The notes under the pieces: generated by a model
The model's input: only the letters and a program-made list of their open reading frames with translations
Databases searched by the model: none
What the model was told of the DNA's origin: nothing
Shown here: positions 10,801 to 21,090 of the stretch, piece after piece
Numbering within the stretch: position 1 is the stretch's first letter
Layout: each line of letters opens with the position of its first letter
Translations under genes and position numbers: made by a program
Assembly: GCA_003290165.1 (NCBI GenBank)
Contig: QNQO01000821.1
Coordinates: 310,001 to 374,000, forward strand
Length of the DNA: 64,000 nucleotides
Direction of reading: 5' to 3'
Source: Berberis thunbergii
Taxonomy: Eukaryota; Streptophyta; Magnoliopsida; Ranunculales; Berberidaceae

Positions 10801-11483
10801 AACAAATTTCTATCTATTTGGATATCTCCATTCAAATATTTGATGGAATTGAACAATGATTGATTACGAACGCAATTAATCTTTTGTTGAACCGATTTAC
10901 TTCCATAGATGTCAATCATGTAGCTCTTCATGACAATCCTGTAAACCTTATTTTCAAAATTAGGTTGGAATGACAGTGATGTTATTGACACCTCCAACCA
11001 ATAACACTCACACCATGTATCTTTATTTTTGGTATCCTGCAATATTTCATTGGAGTTGTATAAATTATTTATCCAAGATAAAATGTGTTGTATATAGCCT
11101 TTAAGATTACTTTTTTTTTTTTTTTTCATTTTGTAGAAATAATTGAACAATTAATTCTTATTATTATATACTTGTATATTATTCTGAAAAAAAAATTTAA
11201 TGGTTTGTTAAAATAAAACATATGATATGATTGTGGATGAAATTTGCTTTGCTAACTTGCATAATTTGCTAATAGAAAATAGAGAACTTTTCTCATCGCA
11301 GGCAACCTCAATGAAATTTTTTTCTTTTCAACATTCTTTTGAAAAACCCAGCTTGCTCTACAAAAAATAAAATTAATTAATTAAAAAGTAAACTCATTTT
11401 GGAGGGTAGGTGAAAATTTACAAAATGCTACTATTTGTTACTTAGCCTCTCTTTAAAAAAAAAAAAATAACATTATACGACTC
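10801..11483. repeat. Roughly 700-bp dispersed repeat, copy A
   Basis: Begins AACAAATTTCTATCTATTTGG and ends CATTATACGACTC. The same sequence recurs at 13609-14329 (copy B) and 34711-35467 (copy C), all in the same orientation. It contains no credible gene. Copies A and C follow the same L1 fragment; copy B follows unrelated sequence. A hAT-like element carrying PPR sequence sits at the right edge of copy A. Confidence 0.8.
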
Positions 11484-11485
11484 TT

Positions 11486-13304
11486 TAGGGGTGGGCAAAG
11501 TCGGTTCGGTTCGGTTTGAGGCCCAAACCGCTTTCGAACCATTTTCAATCGGTTAGCCCAAATCCAAAACCGAAACCGATTTTGTATATGGTAAAACCGA
11601 AAATTCGGTTGGGCCGAAATTCGGTTCGGTTGGGCTGAAAATTCGGTTTTAGCTTTTTCAGCCCATTTTGGCAGGCCCATTTTTAGCCCAAATGAAAATT
11701 GACAATGAAATTTTTTGGCCCAACCCATCCATTTCAAACAGTATATTGTTTACATATAACACTTTTTATCTAGTATATAACATACTAGATAATGAAACTA
11801 TGATAGGCCATGGGCCTTGTTAGTTGTCATATAACATACTAGATAATGAAACTCGGGCCAACCCATCCATTTCAAACATTACATTGCTACCACAGTCGAA
11901 TTTTCTATCTTACATCGCCAGATTGACCAACAATAGATGCCAAGCTCACAAGTGTCAATGCATCAGGCTCAAAGCCATCTGCTTTCATCTCAACAATAAA
12001 CTACGAGCAGCAGTTGGATCACCATTCTGCTCGTGGCCAGCTATTAATGAGTTCCATGATACCAGATCTCGTACCAACATTTGGTTGAAGATCTTTTGTG
12101 CAGCCTTCAGTTTGCCGAACTTGGCATACATGTTAACTAAAGCATTTGATACATACACATCAAACTCTAAACCATTCTTTATCACATACACATGGATTGT
12201 CATCCCCTCACAAAATTATTTAAGGGAGTACAAACTGGAAGTATACTTGACACCGAAACCGAATCCATCTCCACACCTTCAATAACCATTTTCTCAAACA
12301 CATCCAAGGCCTCTGCTGCCTTCCCATTTTGACAAAATCCCGATATCAACGCATTCCAAATACCCAAATCTCTAACAGGCATTTCGTCAAACAACTTACT
12401 TGCATCCTCCACAAACCCAAATCTTGAATACATATTGACTAAAGAAGCACGTATAAATAAATCCAATCCAAGCCCCATTTTGAAAACTACACTATGAACC
12501 CTCCTCCCATCACGCAAGCCCCCACAAGCTTTCAGAACAACTGGAAAGGTGAAGAAATCAGGACGAACTCTCCATGTCATTAACAACTCATTGTAACAAT
12601 TAATGGCTTTCTGTAAACACCCATTGCGTACAAACCCAAAGATCATCGAGTTCCACGCAAAAACGTTCTTCGTCGGGATCTGATCAAACGAGAGGCGAGA
12701 CAAGGAAACCTCACCAAGGTTCGCATATAGGTTGACGAGTCTGGTTGAGAAGAAGATGTTTTGGGCTTCACCAGAGACAATGAGAAGGGAGTGTAGGCAC
12801 TTGGCAAGGTTGGGTTTTCTGGAGATGGTGAAGAGATGGTTGAAATCAATTTCTTTGTTCTTGATTTCAAAGCCATTCGATAAGGATGAAAGAGACTTTG
12901 AGAATAGATGATAATGGTGAAGAGATGGTTGAAATCAATACGGTAAGATATTGATTGAGAAACAGAGAGATTTAGATTTAGGTTTCCTCGCTGGTTTCGT
13001 CGCCATTTAGAATTTCTTCTGCAAGAAGAAATAGAAAGTTAGAAACAGAGAGATTTGGGTTTTCGTTTTTGCCTTTGGGCGGGGTGTGATACAGTGCGAC
13101 AAGATGCAGCATATGCATCAATCGGTCGGTTCGGTTTTAATCGGACGGTTTAAAATGGTGAACCGATTCCGAACCGTTTGAAACCGGTTTCGGTTCGATT
13201 TTACAAATTCTCTTATCATCCCTTATTCGGTTCGGTTACCGAACCGTATTTAAAAATCGGTTCGGTCGGTTAACCCGAATTAAATCGGTTTATGCCCACC
13301 CCTA
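11486..13304. mobile_element. hAT-like element carrying a PPR gene fragment (1,819 bp)
   Basis: Terminal inverted repeats TAGGGGTGGGCA (11486) and TGCCCACCCCTA (ending 13304) are flanked by the perfect 8-bp direct repeat CGACTCTT (11478-11485 and 13305-13312), the target length of hAT transposons. Subterminal zones of about 150-230 bp at both ends are rich in CGGTTCGGTT and AACCGAACCG motifs. There is no hAT transposase. Between about 11880 and 12900 lies, on the minus strand, part of a pentatricopeptide-repeat gene. A 26-bp direct repeat (CATATAACATACTAGATAA and following bases) occurs near 11775 and 11829. The structure is that of a Pack-type, gene-capturing non-autonomous element. Confidence 0.85.
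11985..12900 (-). pseudogene. PLS-class PPR protein fragment (captured)
   Basis: On the minus strand the frame reads EIDFNHLFTISRKPNLAKC, then LVNLYANLGEVSLSRLSFDQ, NVFAWNSMIFGFVRNG and DFFTFPVVLKACGGLRDG. It continues with LVNMYSRFGFVEDASKLFDE and MPVRDLGIWNALISGFCQNG. A frameshift near 12203 leads into IHVYVIKNGLEFDVYVSNAL and MYAKFGKLKAAQKIFNQM. These are alternating P, L and S type pentatricopeptide repeats, as in organelle RNA-editing or processing factors. The order resembles the N-terminal third of the Arabidopsis At4g33990 (EMB2758) type, by recollection only. The protein lacks its C-terminal half and any E/DYW domain. Since it is truncated, frameshifted and bounded by hAT termini, it is cargo and not a functional gene. 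No intron is visible. Confidence 0.85.
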
Positions 13305-13312
13305 CGACTCTT

Positions 13313-13608
13313 GTTCATGATTTATTCAATAACCAGAGCAACATAGGTACCATCGGTTTTGCTTTTTTGGGTTGCAGAACTTGGTGCACCATACGGAAGA
13401 TTCATTGGGATGTACCATCCTTAACTCATTTTGATTATCCCAAAGGAAAAACCTTTTGACCCCATTACCAGAATTCGCCTTAATCAAGAAATCAAGATGC
13501 CAAAGATGTGATGGCTCGTGATTGAATAGTGATGGATGATACTAAGGTCATGGGTTTAAACCCAGCCGACAAATTCCTTTGACTATATATACACTAACAA
13601 ACAAAATC
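13313..13608. other. Spacer with a tRNA-like B-box (possible SINE remnant)
   Basis: The segment GGTCATGGGTTTAAACCC near 13547 resembles an RNA polymerase III B box (GGTTCRANNCC). The matching A box upstream is not convincing. No gene is seen. Confidence 0.25.
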
Positions 13609-14329
13609 CTATCTTTTTGGATATATCTATTAAGGTATTCGATGGAACTAAACAACAATTGATTATGAACGCAATTAATCTTTTGTTCAACCAATTTACT
13701 TCAACAAATGTCAATCACGTAGCCTTATATAAACCTTATTTTTTAAGTGCCCTTCATGACAATCATATAAACCTTATTTTTGAAGTGAGGTTGGAATGCC
13801 AATGATATCTTTAATTTTGGTATCCTCCAATATTTCATTAGATGTCATATTAATAATTTATCCAAAATAAAATGTCATGTATATTGCCTTTTTAAGATTA
13901 TTTTTTGCGGTTTGTAGAAATAACTGAACGCTTAATCCTTAATATATATACTTGTATATAATTCTGGAAAAAATGAAATGGCTTGTTAAAATAAACATAT
14001 GATCTGAATGTGGATGTAACTAGCACATTGTCGTTTTCTTTTATGTAATTGAACTAGGATTGTAACTAGCACATTGTCGTTTTGGTTTACTTAGCTAACT
14101 TGCATAATTTGTTGATAGAAAATAGAGAAATTTTCTTATCGCATGCAACCACAATGGAATTTTTTTCTATTCCACATTCTTATGTAAAACCCAGCTTGCT
14201 GTTCAAAAAAAGGTTAATTAATTAAAAAGTAAACTCATTTTGACGGGTAGGTGAAAATTTACAAACTGGTTATTACTAGTCTCACGCTCTCTCTCTTTTT
14301 TTTTTTTTTTAAATAACATTATACGACTC
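13609..14329. repeat. Roughly 700-bp dispersed repeat, copy B
   Basis: Homologous to 10801-11483 and 34711-35467 and ends in the same CATTATACGACTC. It holds a small internal duplication (GTAACTAGCACATTGTCGTTT at about 14016 and 14062), one unit of which is found in copy C. It has no coding potential. Confidence 0.8.
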
Positions 14330-15311
14330 CCCTGGGAAAACAATTTTAAGATATGTTGATTGAATTGAAAAATACATTTCTAACAAAATTTGATAAAGCA
14401 AAGGAAATTATAACCCAAACGTTAATTAATTTTTTTTCGTGTTTGATTCGCAATAGGAAAAATTATTAAAGTAAAATATGAGGTTGATCAATACAATTGT
14501 GTGGGAGTTTGCTAAATTGATTAAATTCAAAGATCTCCGAGAGCATGCAAATTTAGAAATGAAGAGAAATTTTAATAAAAGAGTTCATCAGCCACACTAG
14601 ATGAATTCATTTTTAACACATATATAATTTTTTGTTTTTTATTTTTATAATGAGTTAAAAAAAAATTTCGGGAATGTAATTGGAGTTGTAATTAATTTAA
14701 TTTACTATTTTTTTTAATTCAATGATCTTCAGCTTGGAGAGTAATCTTGCAATGTGATCTGCCACAAAAGCGTTGTTTGGAGATTGGATACTATACATGA
14801 AATTGCCCCGTTGAACTGAAACTGAAAATGACCTGTAGCTTAACAATTCAGATACTTCGAGTTGGATAGGGACTGAAGACGTGCAGTTCCATCTTAGCAT
14901 CTTAGTAAACAGCTAATGGATCCTTCGAATGCAGCTAATGGATCCATTCGAATCCTGCACATTCTGTGGTACAGAGGTCACTGGGTCAAGATATGAAAAT
15001 GAGGAAGTTCGATGGAGGATATTTGTTGTTTGATAGCTATAGCTATCGACAGCCAGTAGTGTCAAAGGAAAAGAAAGCATGCAATTCTTATCATGCAATG
15101 TGAATAAATGAGTTAGTTTGAACTTTGAATCACTTTGTGGGGTAGTTTGAATCACAAGGGTTCGAGTTGCCAAACCTGAAGAGGTGGTGGTTCAAACTTC
15201 AAACTATTTGGGAGTCTCAAGTCCATCTCTAAGCATGGCACAACATAAGATCACATGAATGATTAACAAATTATATACAGCTTTGAAAATATAATAACAC
15301 TAGGGTATAGA
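14330..15311. other. AT-rich intergenic sequence, nothing recognised
   Basis: About 1 kb with no long reading frame of credible composition, no inverted termini and no match to the other repeats in the window. The short direct repeat GCAGCTAATGGATCC.TTCGAAT occurs twice around 14920-14950. Confidence 0.5.
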
Positions 15312-15680
15312 GAAGAATTTTCAATTTGGTCAAGGGGTATCTCAGTGTCTTATACGAATATAAATTTCAGCAAAACACTCTTCCCTTCCCCCTTCTGTGA
15401 TCCGTTAGATTTTTATGATTGGGTAAATCTCAGTCATATTTTATCTCAAACCTAAAACATTGTTTTGACTTATTATATAGACTAGGATATTCTTTGTGCT
15501 TTCGACACTCAAATTATTTGATAGGAAGAAAATTTTCAACTTTTGTCAGGGGTATTTCAGTTTTAAGAGAACATAAATTTCAGCCAAACATCATCCCTTT
15601 CCATCTATGTGATTCATTAAATCTTTATGTTTGTGTAAGTCTCTGCCGTATTTTATATCCAATCTCAAACACCACTCTGA
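15312..15680. repeat. Diverged tandem duplication (about 160 bp, two units)
   Basis: The series AGAAAATTTTCAACTT..GTCA.GGGTAT.TCAGT, ATAAATTTCAGC.AAACA, CCCTTTCC, TGTGAT and GTAA.TCTC recurs in the same order at 15312-15475 and 15526-15680. The two units are clearly related but diverged. No coding function is evident. Confidence 0.6.
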
Positions 15681-16231
15681 ATTGTAATATAGATTTTACA
15701 GGCACAACATTTATAGTAAATAATTTTTTCTGTAAAAAATGAATGTAACCTTGCTTATCTATCTCCAAAATTTCAAGTAATTTTTATACATATACATGTA
15801 TATAACATATATGGTTATAATGCGACCGACACCATCATCACATCAATCACATATTGGAAACTTGGAATCAAGTTGTTAGATATAGTGAAGGTGAAGTTGG
15901 TCAAACTGAGTCGAGGTGGGGGAGATCTCAAAAAATCAGGGATGATCAAAAGTAGAACCCTCCCTCCACTTTCTCACCCATACGTGTGTAAAGGTAAGAT
16001 GTAAAGGAGGGTTCCCTAACTAAAAAAGGACACACCAAAAACTTTGGTCGGTCATGGCTGTTATTTGTTGACCTTGAAAAGTGAAATAAAAAATGTATTT
16101 GGGGTGCTCAGACAAAATAAGGTAGGGTACGCGGTCCAGTCCACCTGCCACAGTTTTAGAGTCACATTACATGATGAGTATGCACTATTGTTGATTGATG
16201 AATATCACTCTTATCCCTAACTTGGTGCTTA
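15681..16231. other. Intergenic sequence, nothing certain
   Basis: No gene. A short inverted pair, GAACCCTCC (about 15955) and GGAGGGTTC (about 16004), surrounds a 40-bp spacer. It resembles the GC-rich interiors of the fold-back MITEs but lacks their termini. Confidence 0.4.
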
Positions 16232-16240
16232 TTCAATATT

Positions 16241-16428
16241 GAGCAGTTCTAAATGTCGAAGAAACAGGCGAGGAAATGGGCGAGGTCAGCGATGTGGCGG
16301 GGTGGAGACCGTCCACTCCGCACGGGATACACGCACCAAGATGATGGCACGCATCCCGAGCGGAGTGGACGGTCTCCACCCCGCCACGTCGCTGACCTCG
16401 CCCATTTCCTCGACATTTAGAATTCCTC
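16241..16428. mobile_element. Fold-back Mutator-type MITE, member 3 (188 bp)
   Basis: Flanked by the perfect 9-bp direct repeat TTCAATATT (16232-16240 and 16429-16437). The left end GAGCAGTTCTAAATGTCGA and the reverse complement of the right end (GAGGAATTCTAAATGTCGA) agree almost completely. The arms extend about 90 bp each (GCGAGGAAATGGGCGAGG, then GGCGGGGTGGAGACCGTCC) to a loop of about 8 nt near 16340. This is the best preserved member together with 61497-61684. No coding capacity. Confidence 0.92.
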
Positions 16429-16556
16429 TTCAATATTTCTATTGTTGTGTAGCCTATCATACTACACATTATTTTATTTTTTATTATTTAAAATATTAAA
16501 AAACAATAAAGTAGCATAAGCCCATTTATATATGGCCATATTGAAGATCGAAAATA

Positions 16557-16655
16557 CTAAGAAATCAAGTTTTTACAATTAGGTTTGACAATTATGGCGA
16601 TGTAACGTGATTTAATGATGCTATATCATTCTGATTGTAAAACCTGATTCCTTAG
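16557..16655. repeat. Short inverted-repeat (MITE-like) element
   Basis: The left arm CTAAGAAATCAAGTTTTTAC (16557) is mirrored on the right by the complement of CTAAGGAATCAGGTTTTAC (ending about 16655), with a 45-bp spacer containing ATGGCGATGTAACGTGATTT. The true ends may lie farther out (AATATGG.. and ATTGAAAATGCTC). No clear target duplication was found, so the superfamily is open. Confidence 0.45.
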
Positions 16656-17293
16656 CCTCACTCATTGAAAATGCTCTTACATGAGGTTATTATCATAGAA
16701 TCTTTATATACATGAATTTTTCTAAACTTTCAAATTTTTTTTGTATTTTCCGACTATTTGCTTAAGTAGCATATGGAAAGGCACGCTATGCATCTTTTTA
16801 TTCAATACATAAACTATGCAAGCAGCATAATGTTTGAACAAATGAGACTTATGGTCAATAGAATCACAACTCCAAGGCATGTTCTTCGAATAAGTAAACA
16901 GTGGATATCTGCTTTTTAATTGAAAACTTGAACTCTAATTATGTCTATTCTAGCTAAAACGCGTAAGATTAAACAAATTTTAGCATTTACGTAATAGATT
17001 TCCTAATGGTCAATTCGAGTACGTAAGTGTAGTTGCTTGAAAAAGAAAAAGTAAATCATCGTAGTGTTCGTTGAAATTTGGTTTTGGAAAAAAATTTCAA
17101 CTCACTTTTCTTAAATTTATCCTAAGGAAGCTTTCTCATAATTAGAACATTTTTTTTAACCTTATCCCCAAGCAAATTTGTTCGCGAAAATCTTTTCTGC
17201 TTATTGAAGGAGAAAAATAAAAAGAAAAGGAAGAAGAGTTAATAGAGATATTTAACCGCATGAAGTCCTAGATCATGAGGCAGTCACCTTTAT

Positions 17294-17407
17294 GTGAAGT
17301 TCTAGGGAGCGAGGGAGGCCCCCCACCGCCTACTCTCCTCAAGATGCGCGTCCCTGCTAATATTGAGGAGAGTGGGCGGTGGGGGGCCTCCCTCGCTCCC
17401 ACTCCTC
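17294..17407. mobile_element. Fold-back Mutator-type MITE, member 4 (114 bp), in SWEET upstream region
   Basis: Flanked by the perfect 9-bp direct repeat CACCTTTAT (17285-17293 and 17408-17416). The left end GTGAAGTTCTAGGGAGCGAG keeps the family TTCTA and GCGAGG motifs. Arms 17305-17342 and 17363-17400 are perfect or near-perfect complements (GGGAGCGAGGGAGGCCCCCC...), with a 20-nt loop. The right edge is 105 bp before the SWEET start codon at 17512, so it lies in the core promoter or 5' untranslated region of that gene. Confidence 0.88.
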
Positions 17408-17511
17408 CACCTTTATTAACTCGTCTCTCCTTCTTCACATGCATCACAAGAACAACAGAGGACACCCTAAGAACTCATTTTCACTCATTCATTTATCAAA
17501 GTGTTCATCAA

Positions 17512-19319
17512 ATGGAAGTAAGCTTCATGATTGGTATCATTGGTGAGGACACAAAACTAATCTAACAATCTCAAGTTTTCTTCTTCATCTTCATGACATG
17601 AAAACTTTTCATAACACTCTTTGTTTATTGATTGATTCTTTGCAGGAAACATAATTTCCATTCTAGTCTTCCTTTCTCCAGTGTGAGTATCATATATATA
17701 TTTTCTTCCAAACTTTGTGTTTATCTCACCCTTTGATTTTATTATGATATTGGTGCTTTTTTTTTGGTTCAATAGAGTGACTTTTAGGAGAGTTGTGAGG
17801 AAGAAATCAACAGAGAGCTTTAAAGTGCTCCCTTATGTGTGTACTCTATTAAGCACCTCATTATGGACTTTCTATGGACTTCTTAAACCTGGTGGTTTGC
17901 TGGTTGTTACTGTAAATGGTGCTGGTGCTCTCTTGCAAGCTACCTATGTCACTCTGTATCTCCTATATGTACCTAGGGAGAAGAAGGTAATCTCCGCAAC
18001 CCGGCGCTCTTCGATTTTGAATTGGCCAGACCTGATATCTGATGGGATAGAATGTATGGCTAATTGAAAATCAGATTTATTGACGGTTGTAATTACATTT
18101 GTTTGTCAGATTAAGTACCTGAAATTGGTGGGGGCATTGAACATAGGTTTTCCAGGATTGGTGATCTCGATCACTCTTCTAGTCATCCATGGAAGTATTC
18201 GACTTACAATAGTGGGATCGTTATGCGCTGCATTGACACTGGGAATGTACGCTTCGCCATTGGTTGCCATGGTAATTTACTAGCTTTGTTCATCACTTCA
18301 TTTATTTGGTTTATGCCTTTAATTGAATTTAAAAAAACAAAACAAAACAGTATTGAGGATAAGATGTAGATTTTGGGTACTGTTTTTTAACCAGTGCACT
18401 CTTTTGTGAACCACACATTTCATTTTGGGTACTGTTTTTTAAGTGGACCTGAAAAGCTTCCTCATCTTTACTTTGTTATTATCAAATTGTTGAGATCACT
18501 AGAAAATTGATTTGGTTTGGTTTATATCAAACTGGAAAAGGGGCACAATTTTGAGGTTATTAGGTGTTTTAGTTAAAATATGATTTGTCCAGTTATGATT
18601 CTCCAGTTCTTATAGAACTTAACTCAGTAGAACCAATGCAAAACCTAAAACACGAAAAGGGATCTCTATTTCTAATCCTACTCAAAAGACTCCAAATTAC
18701 AAGGAGAAAACAATTTTTTTGCTTATAAGCCTAAGCAATCAAGTCAAGGAAAAAAAAATATTTTTGTGAATATTATGTTGATTTTATGTTTGTTGCATAT
18801 ATATAGAGAACGGTGATAGCAACAAAAAGTGTGGAGTACATGCCTTTCTCGCTTTCATTTTTCCTCTTCCTCAATGGTGGTGTTTGGTCTGTTTACTCGG
18901 TTTTTGTAAAAGACTTTTTCATTGGAGTAAGTACCTTTCCCTTCCACCATTTCTACATAATCATCGAAGGGTTTTATTTAACAAAACACCTCAATACTGC
19001 AACAATAGACAACAGCCTTATGACTCATATTGCTTCCCAAATGCAGGTGCCAAATGCGATTGGTTTCGTATTAGGAACAGCTCAGCTGATCCTTTACGTG
19101 GTCTACCGAGGTAAGTCAGGATCAAAACCAACTGGAAATGTACTAGATAGTAATAAGCCAAGGCATAGCCTTAGCAAAGGGAAGAGCTTACCTAAGAATA
19201 TAGTATCACGACAAGATCGTTTTCAGAAAATCTTGAAGACACATTCTTTATCTCCGTATGATCAGTTGCATATTGAAGTAGAGGATGATCAGACTGTCGC
19301 AGATGCTAAGCATCCATAA
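17512..19319 (+). CDS. SWEET sugar transporter, clade IV (SWEET16/17-like), six exons
   Basis: SWEETs are seven-helix facilitators that carry sugars down their gradient; clade IV members act in the vacuolar membrane on fructose and glucose. Proposed exons are 17512-17542, 17646-17682, 17776-17986, 18110-18271, 18807-18926 and 19047-19319, all with GT-AG borders and consistent phases, giving 277 aa. The first MtN3 repeat holds MEVSFMIGIIG, ILVFLSPV, KKSTESFKVLPYVCTLL and VTVNGAGALLQATYVTLYLL. The second holds LVGALNIGFPGLVI, GMYASPLVAM, ATKSVEYMPFSLSFFLFLNG and VPNAIGFVLGTAQLILYVVY. A polar tail follows. Exon 3 begins VVTFRRVV where the clade usually has VGTFWRIV, losing a conserved aromatic residue. 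The start fits the family's short first exon. A fold-back MITE ends 105 bp upstream. A clade IV member is well supported; SWEET16 versus SWEET17 is not resolved. Confidence 0.9.
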
Positions 19320-19862
19320 GTGGAGTTGGACAATTATCGATCTTGGATCTTGATGTCTGAATAGAAGAGCTCAATTAACTATATGTACATTATGTGATAG
19401 TTAATTTGGGGTGGAGTCTAAAAATTATCTCTCACGGAAAAAAAGGGGATTTCATTAGGAAAAGAAAAATAACAATAAAATTTATAAGTTTTATGTAATT
19501 TTATAGTTATTATTTTTCGTCATCTGTATTTCTGTAATTTTTTAGTCATTTATAAATCTCTATAGAGCATTTTGTGTGTTTCTACGGGTTTCTGTGTGTA
19601 GAGGTAAATTTTTACAGAGAAGACAAAGAAAGAGAGGCAAAGTATATGGAAAATAGGGAAAGAAGATTAGAGATAATATTAGTAATTTTCTAGATTAGTT
19701 TCCTTAAAAATTAGGGTTCATAAAATAATTAAATTTTTTTTTTTTTGGGAAAGTGAGCTGGGTTTTAAGGATCTTTAAACCTTTATATAAATGAAACAAA
19801 AATAAAAACAAATACTGAAACAAACTCTCACAAGAGAGAGGATTCACCAATACAAGCCTAGA
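19320..19862. other. SWEET 3' flank and T-rich sequence
   Basis: Presumed 3' untranslated region, with AATAAA-like motifs near 19473. A T12-13 run at 19734-19746 could be the reverse-strand poly(A) tail of a retrotransposed fragment on the minus strand, which would link it to the unknown minus-strand reading frames just beyond. Confidence 0.4.
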
Positions 19863-20349
19863 CTATAAACAAACTGAGCTTTTGTACATTTTGTTTGTTT
19901 TCTTAGTTCTATTGAATTTTCGGGGACAAAGGCTAAAATCTTTGGTGTGGGTGTTAGAGAACGTCTTTGCACCCGATTTTGTAATCACATCATCATCACT
20001 AGAGAGGCCTGGCTCATGCTCTTCTTCAGGAACCTGACAATTTTCCTGTCTCAATCTATTACATGTGTGGTTCTTATCCTTTTCTCATGCATCTTTTAAC
20101 CAAATGTAGTATGCCTTCACTACTTCTTAGCCACGTCTTGCAATAGCTCCTTGCATTGTAGAAGGAACTTCGTTTCCCTTTTCATATTCATTTATCATCA
20201 TTAATGCATATTCAATCTCAGGAAGAGTAAGGATACATTTCGCTTCATTCAGTTCTGCTTCGGTGAGTTGCTTCACACTGCGGTGCCCGCATTTCTCATC
20301 ATCATTGACATCCTGGGAGTTGTTGTCTTCCTTTGCACTTGAAATATTG
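19863..20349 (-). pseudogene. Unrecognised minus-strand coding remnant
   Basis: Two open stretches on the minus strand, up to 20349 and 19863-20054, have protein-like composition: VKQLTEAELNEAKCILTLPE, then IEYALMMINEYEKGNEVPST and MQGAIARRG before a stop, and later CQVPEEEHEPGLSSDDDV. They are separated by stops and are not recognised as any family. The T-run at 19734-19746 could be their poly(A) tail on the reverse strand. The upstream end runs into the CACTA terminus at 20358. They may be the C-terminal remains of a transposon or host gene; no function is proposed. Confidence 0.3.
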
Positions 20350-20357
20350 GTTGTCGA

Positions 20358-20830
20358 CACTACACCACAAATGCTTATTCATAGTGTTTCAAAAACTCTA
20401 TTATAGGATATCATAGCGTTTTATAAAACGTTGTGTCTGTCGGAGCTATAACAGATACATGGTTATTTATAGCGTTTTAGAAACGCTATTATAAGTAGAC
20501 CATTTATAGTGCTATTGTTTATCTTGTAATAGCATTTTAAAAATGCTATGGTTAAACCTATAATAGCATTTAAAAAGTGATATTGTTTAGCTTGTGACAA
20601 CACTTAAAAAATGTTATTGTATAGTTATCAATAGCGTTTCTGAAACGCTATTATATAGTTACTAATAGCTTTTCTGAAACGCTATTGTCTTCCCTCACGT
20701 AGCATTTAACAAATGTTATTATATTAGTTTCTATAGCGTTTCTCAAGGCCATTTTTTCTATAACACTCATCAAGTGCTATCAAATGACTTTTTATAACAT
20801 CTTATAAGTTTTATTTCTAGAAAATAAAAA
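20358..20830. mobile_element. CACTA element terminus with subterminal repeats
   Basis: CACTACACCACAAATGC starts at 20358. It is followed up to about 20800 by many copies, direct and inverted, of a motif like ATAGCGTTTCTGAAACGCTAT, the usual arrangement of CACTA transposase-binding sites. The matching right terminus was not found in the next 2 kb, so the element is truncated or its end is lost beneath the LTR fragment at 21710. Confidence 0.75.
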
Positions 20831-21090
20831 CCAAAATGTGCCAAACACTTGAACATTTTCATGAACGGCGAAGCACAATATTGTAATTAATAAGGTAATG
20901 TATTACATCGAGTCACAAAATCTATCAAATAATAAAGATCAAACTACATCTATTTCAGTTGAAGCAGTAAACAACTAAAAGAGGCTAATGGGATAGGTCT
21001 TTGTCATCCATAGGTCCATAAGGTTCAAACAACTCTGCAAAAAATCCCTTCTTTCTTTTGGGATTGCATCCTATATCCTTGCAAAGAAGA

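Larger units (their letters stand above)
2070..11483. repeat. Segmental duplication, copy 1
   Basis: Starting at GACCATACAAC (2070), the sequence is collinear with 26071-35467: two small exons, CACTA-like remnant, LINE 5' junction, LINE body and the roughly 700-bp downstream repeat. Copy 1 carries insertions missing from copy 2: fold-back MITEs at 2557-2735 and 2864-3026, extra units of a 334-bp tandem array, a hAT MITE at 5297-5941 and an RTE LINE at 6193-9083. Copy 2 carries a 4.8-kb L1 that is absent here. Both outer flanks match, so this is a block duplication and not two independent insertions of one repeat. Confidence 0.8.

Noticed and set aside
11824..12285. 153-residue plus-strand frame in the hAT-like element
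   Set aside because: It is antisense to the PPR repeats, which are clearly recognisable on the minus strand.
15950..16012. Sixth fold-back MITE
   Set aside because: Only a 9-bp inverted pair is present; the family termini and a 9-bp target duplication are lacking.
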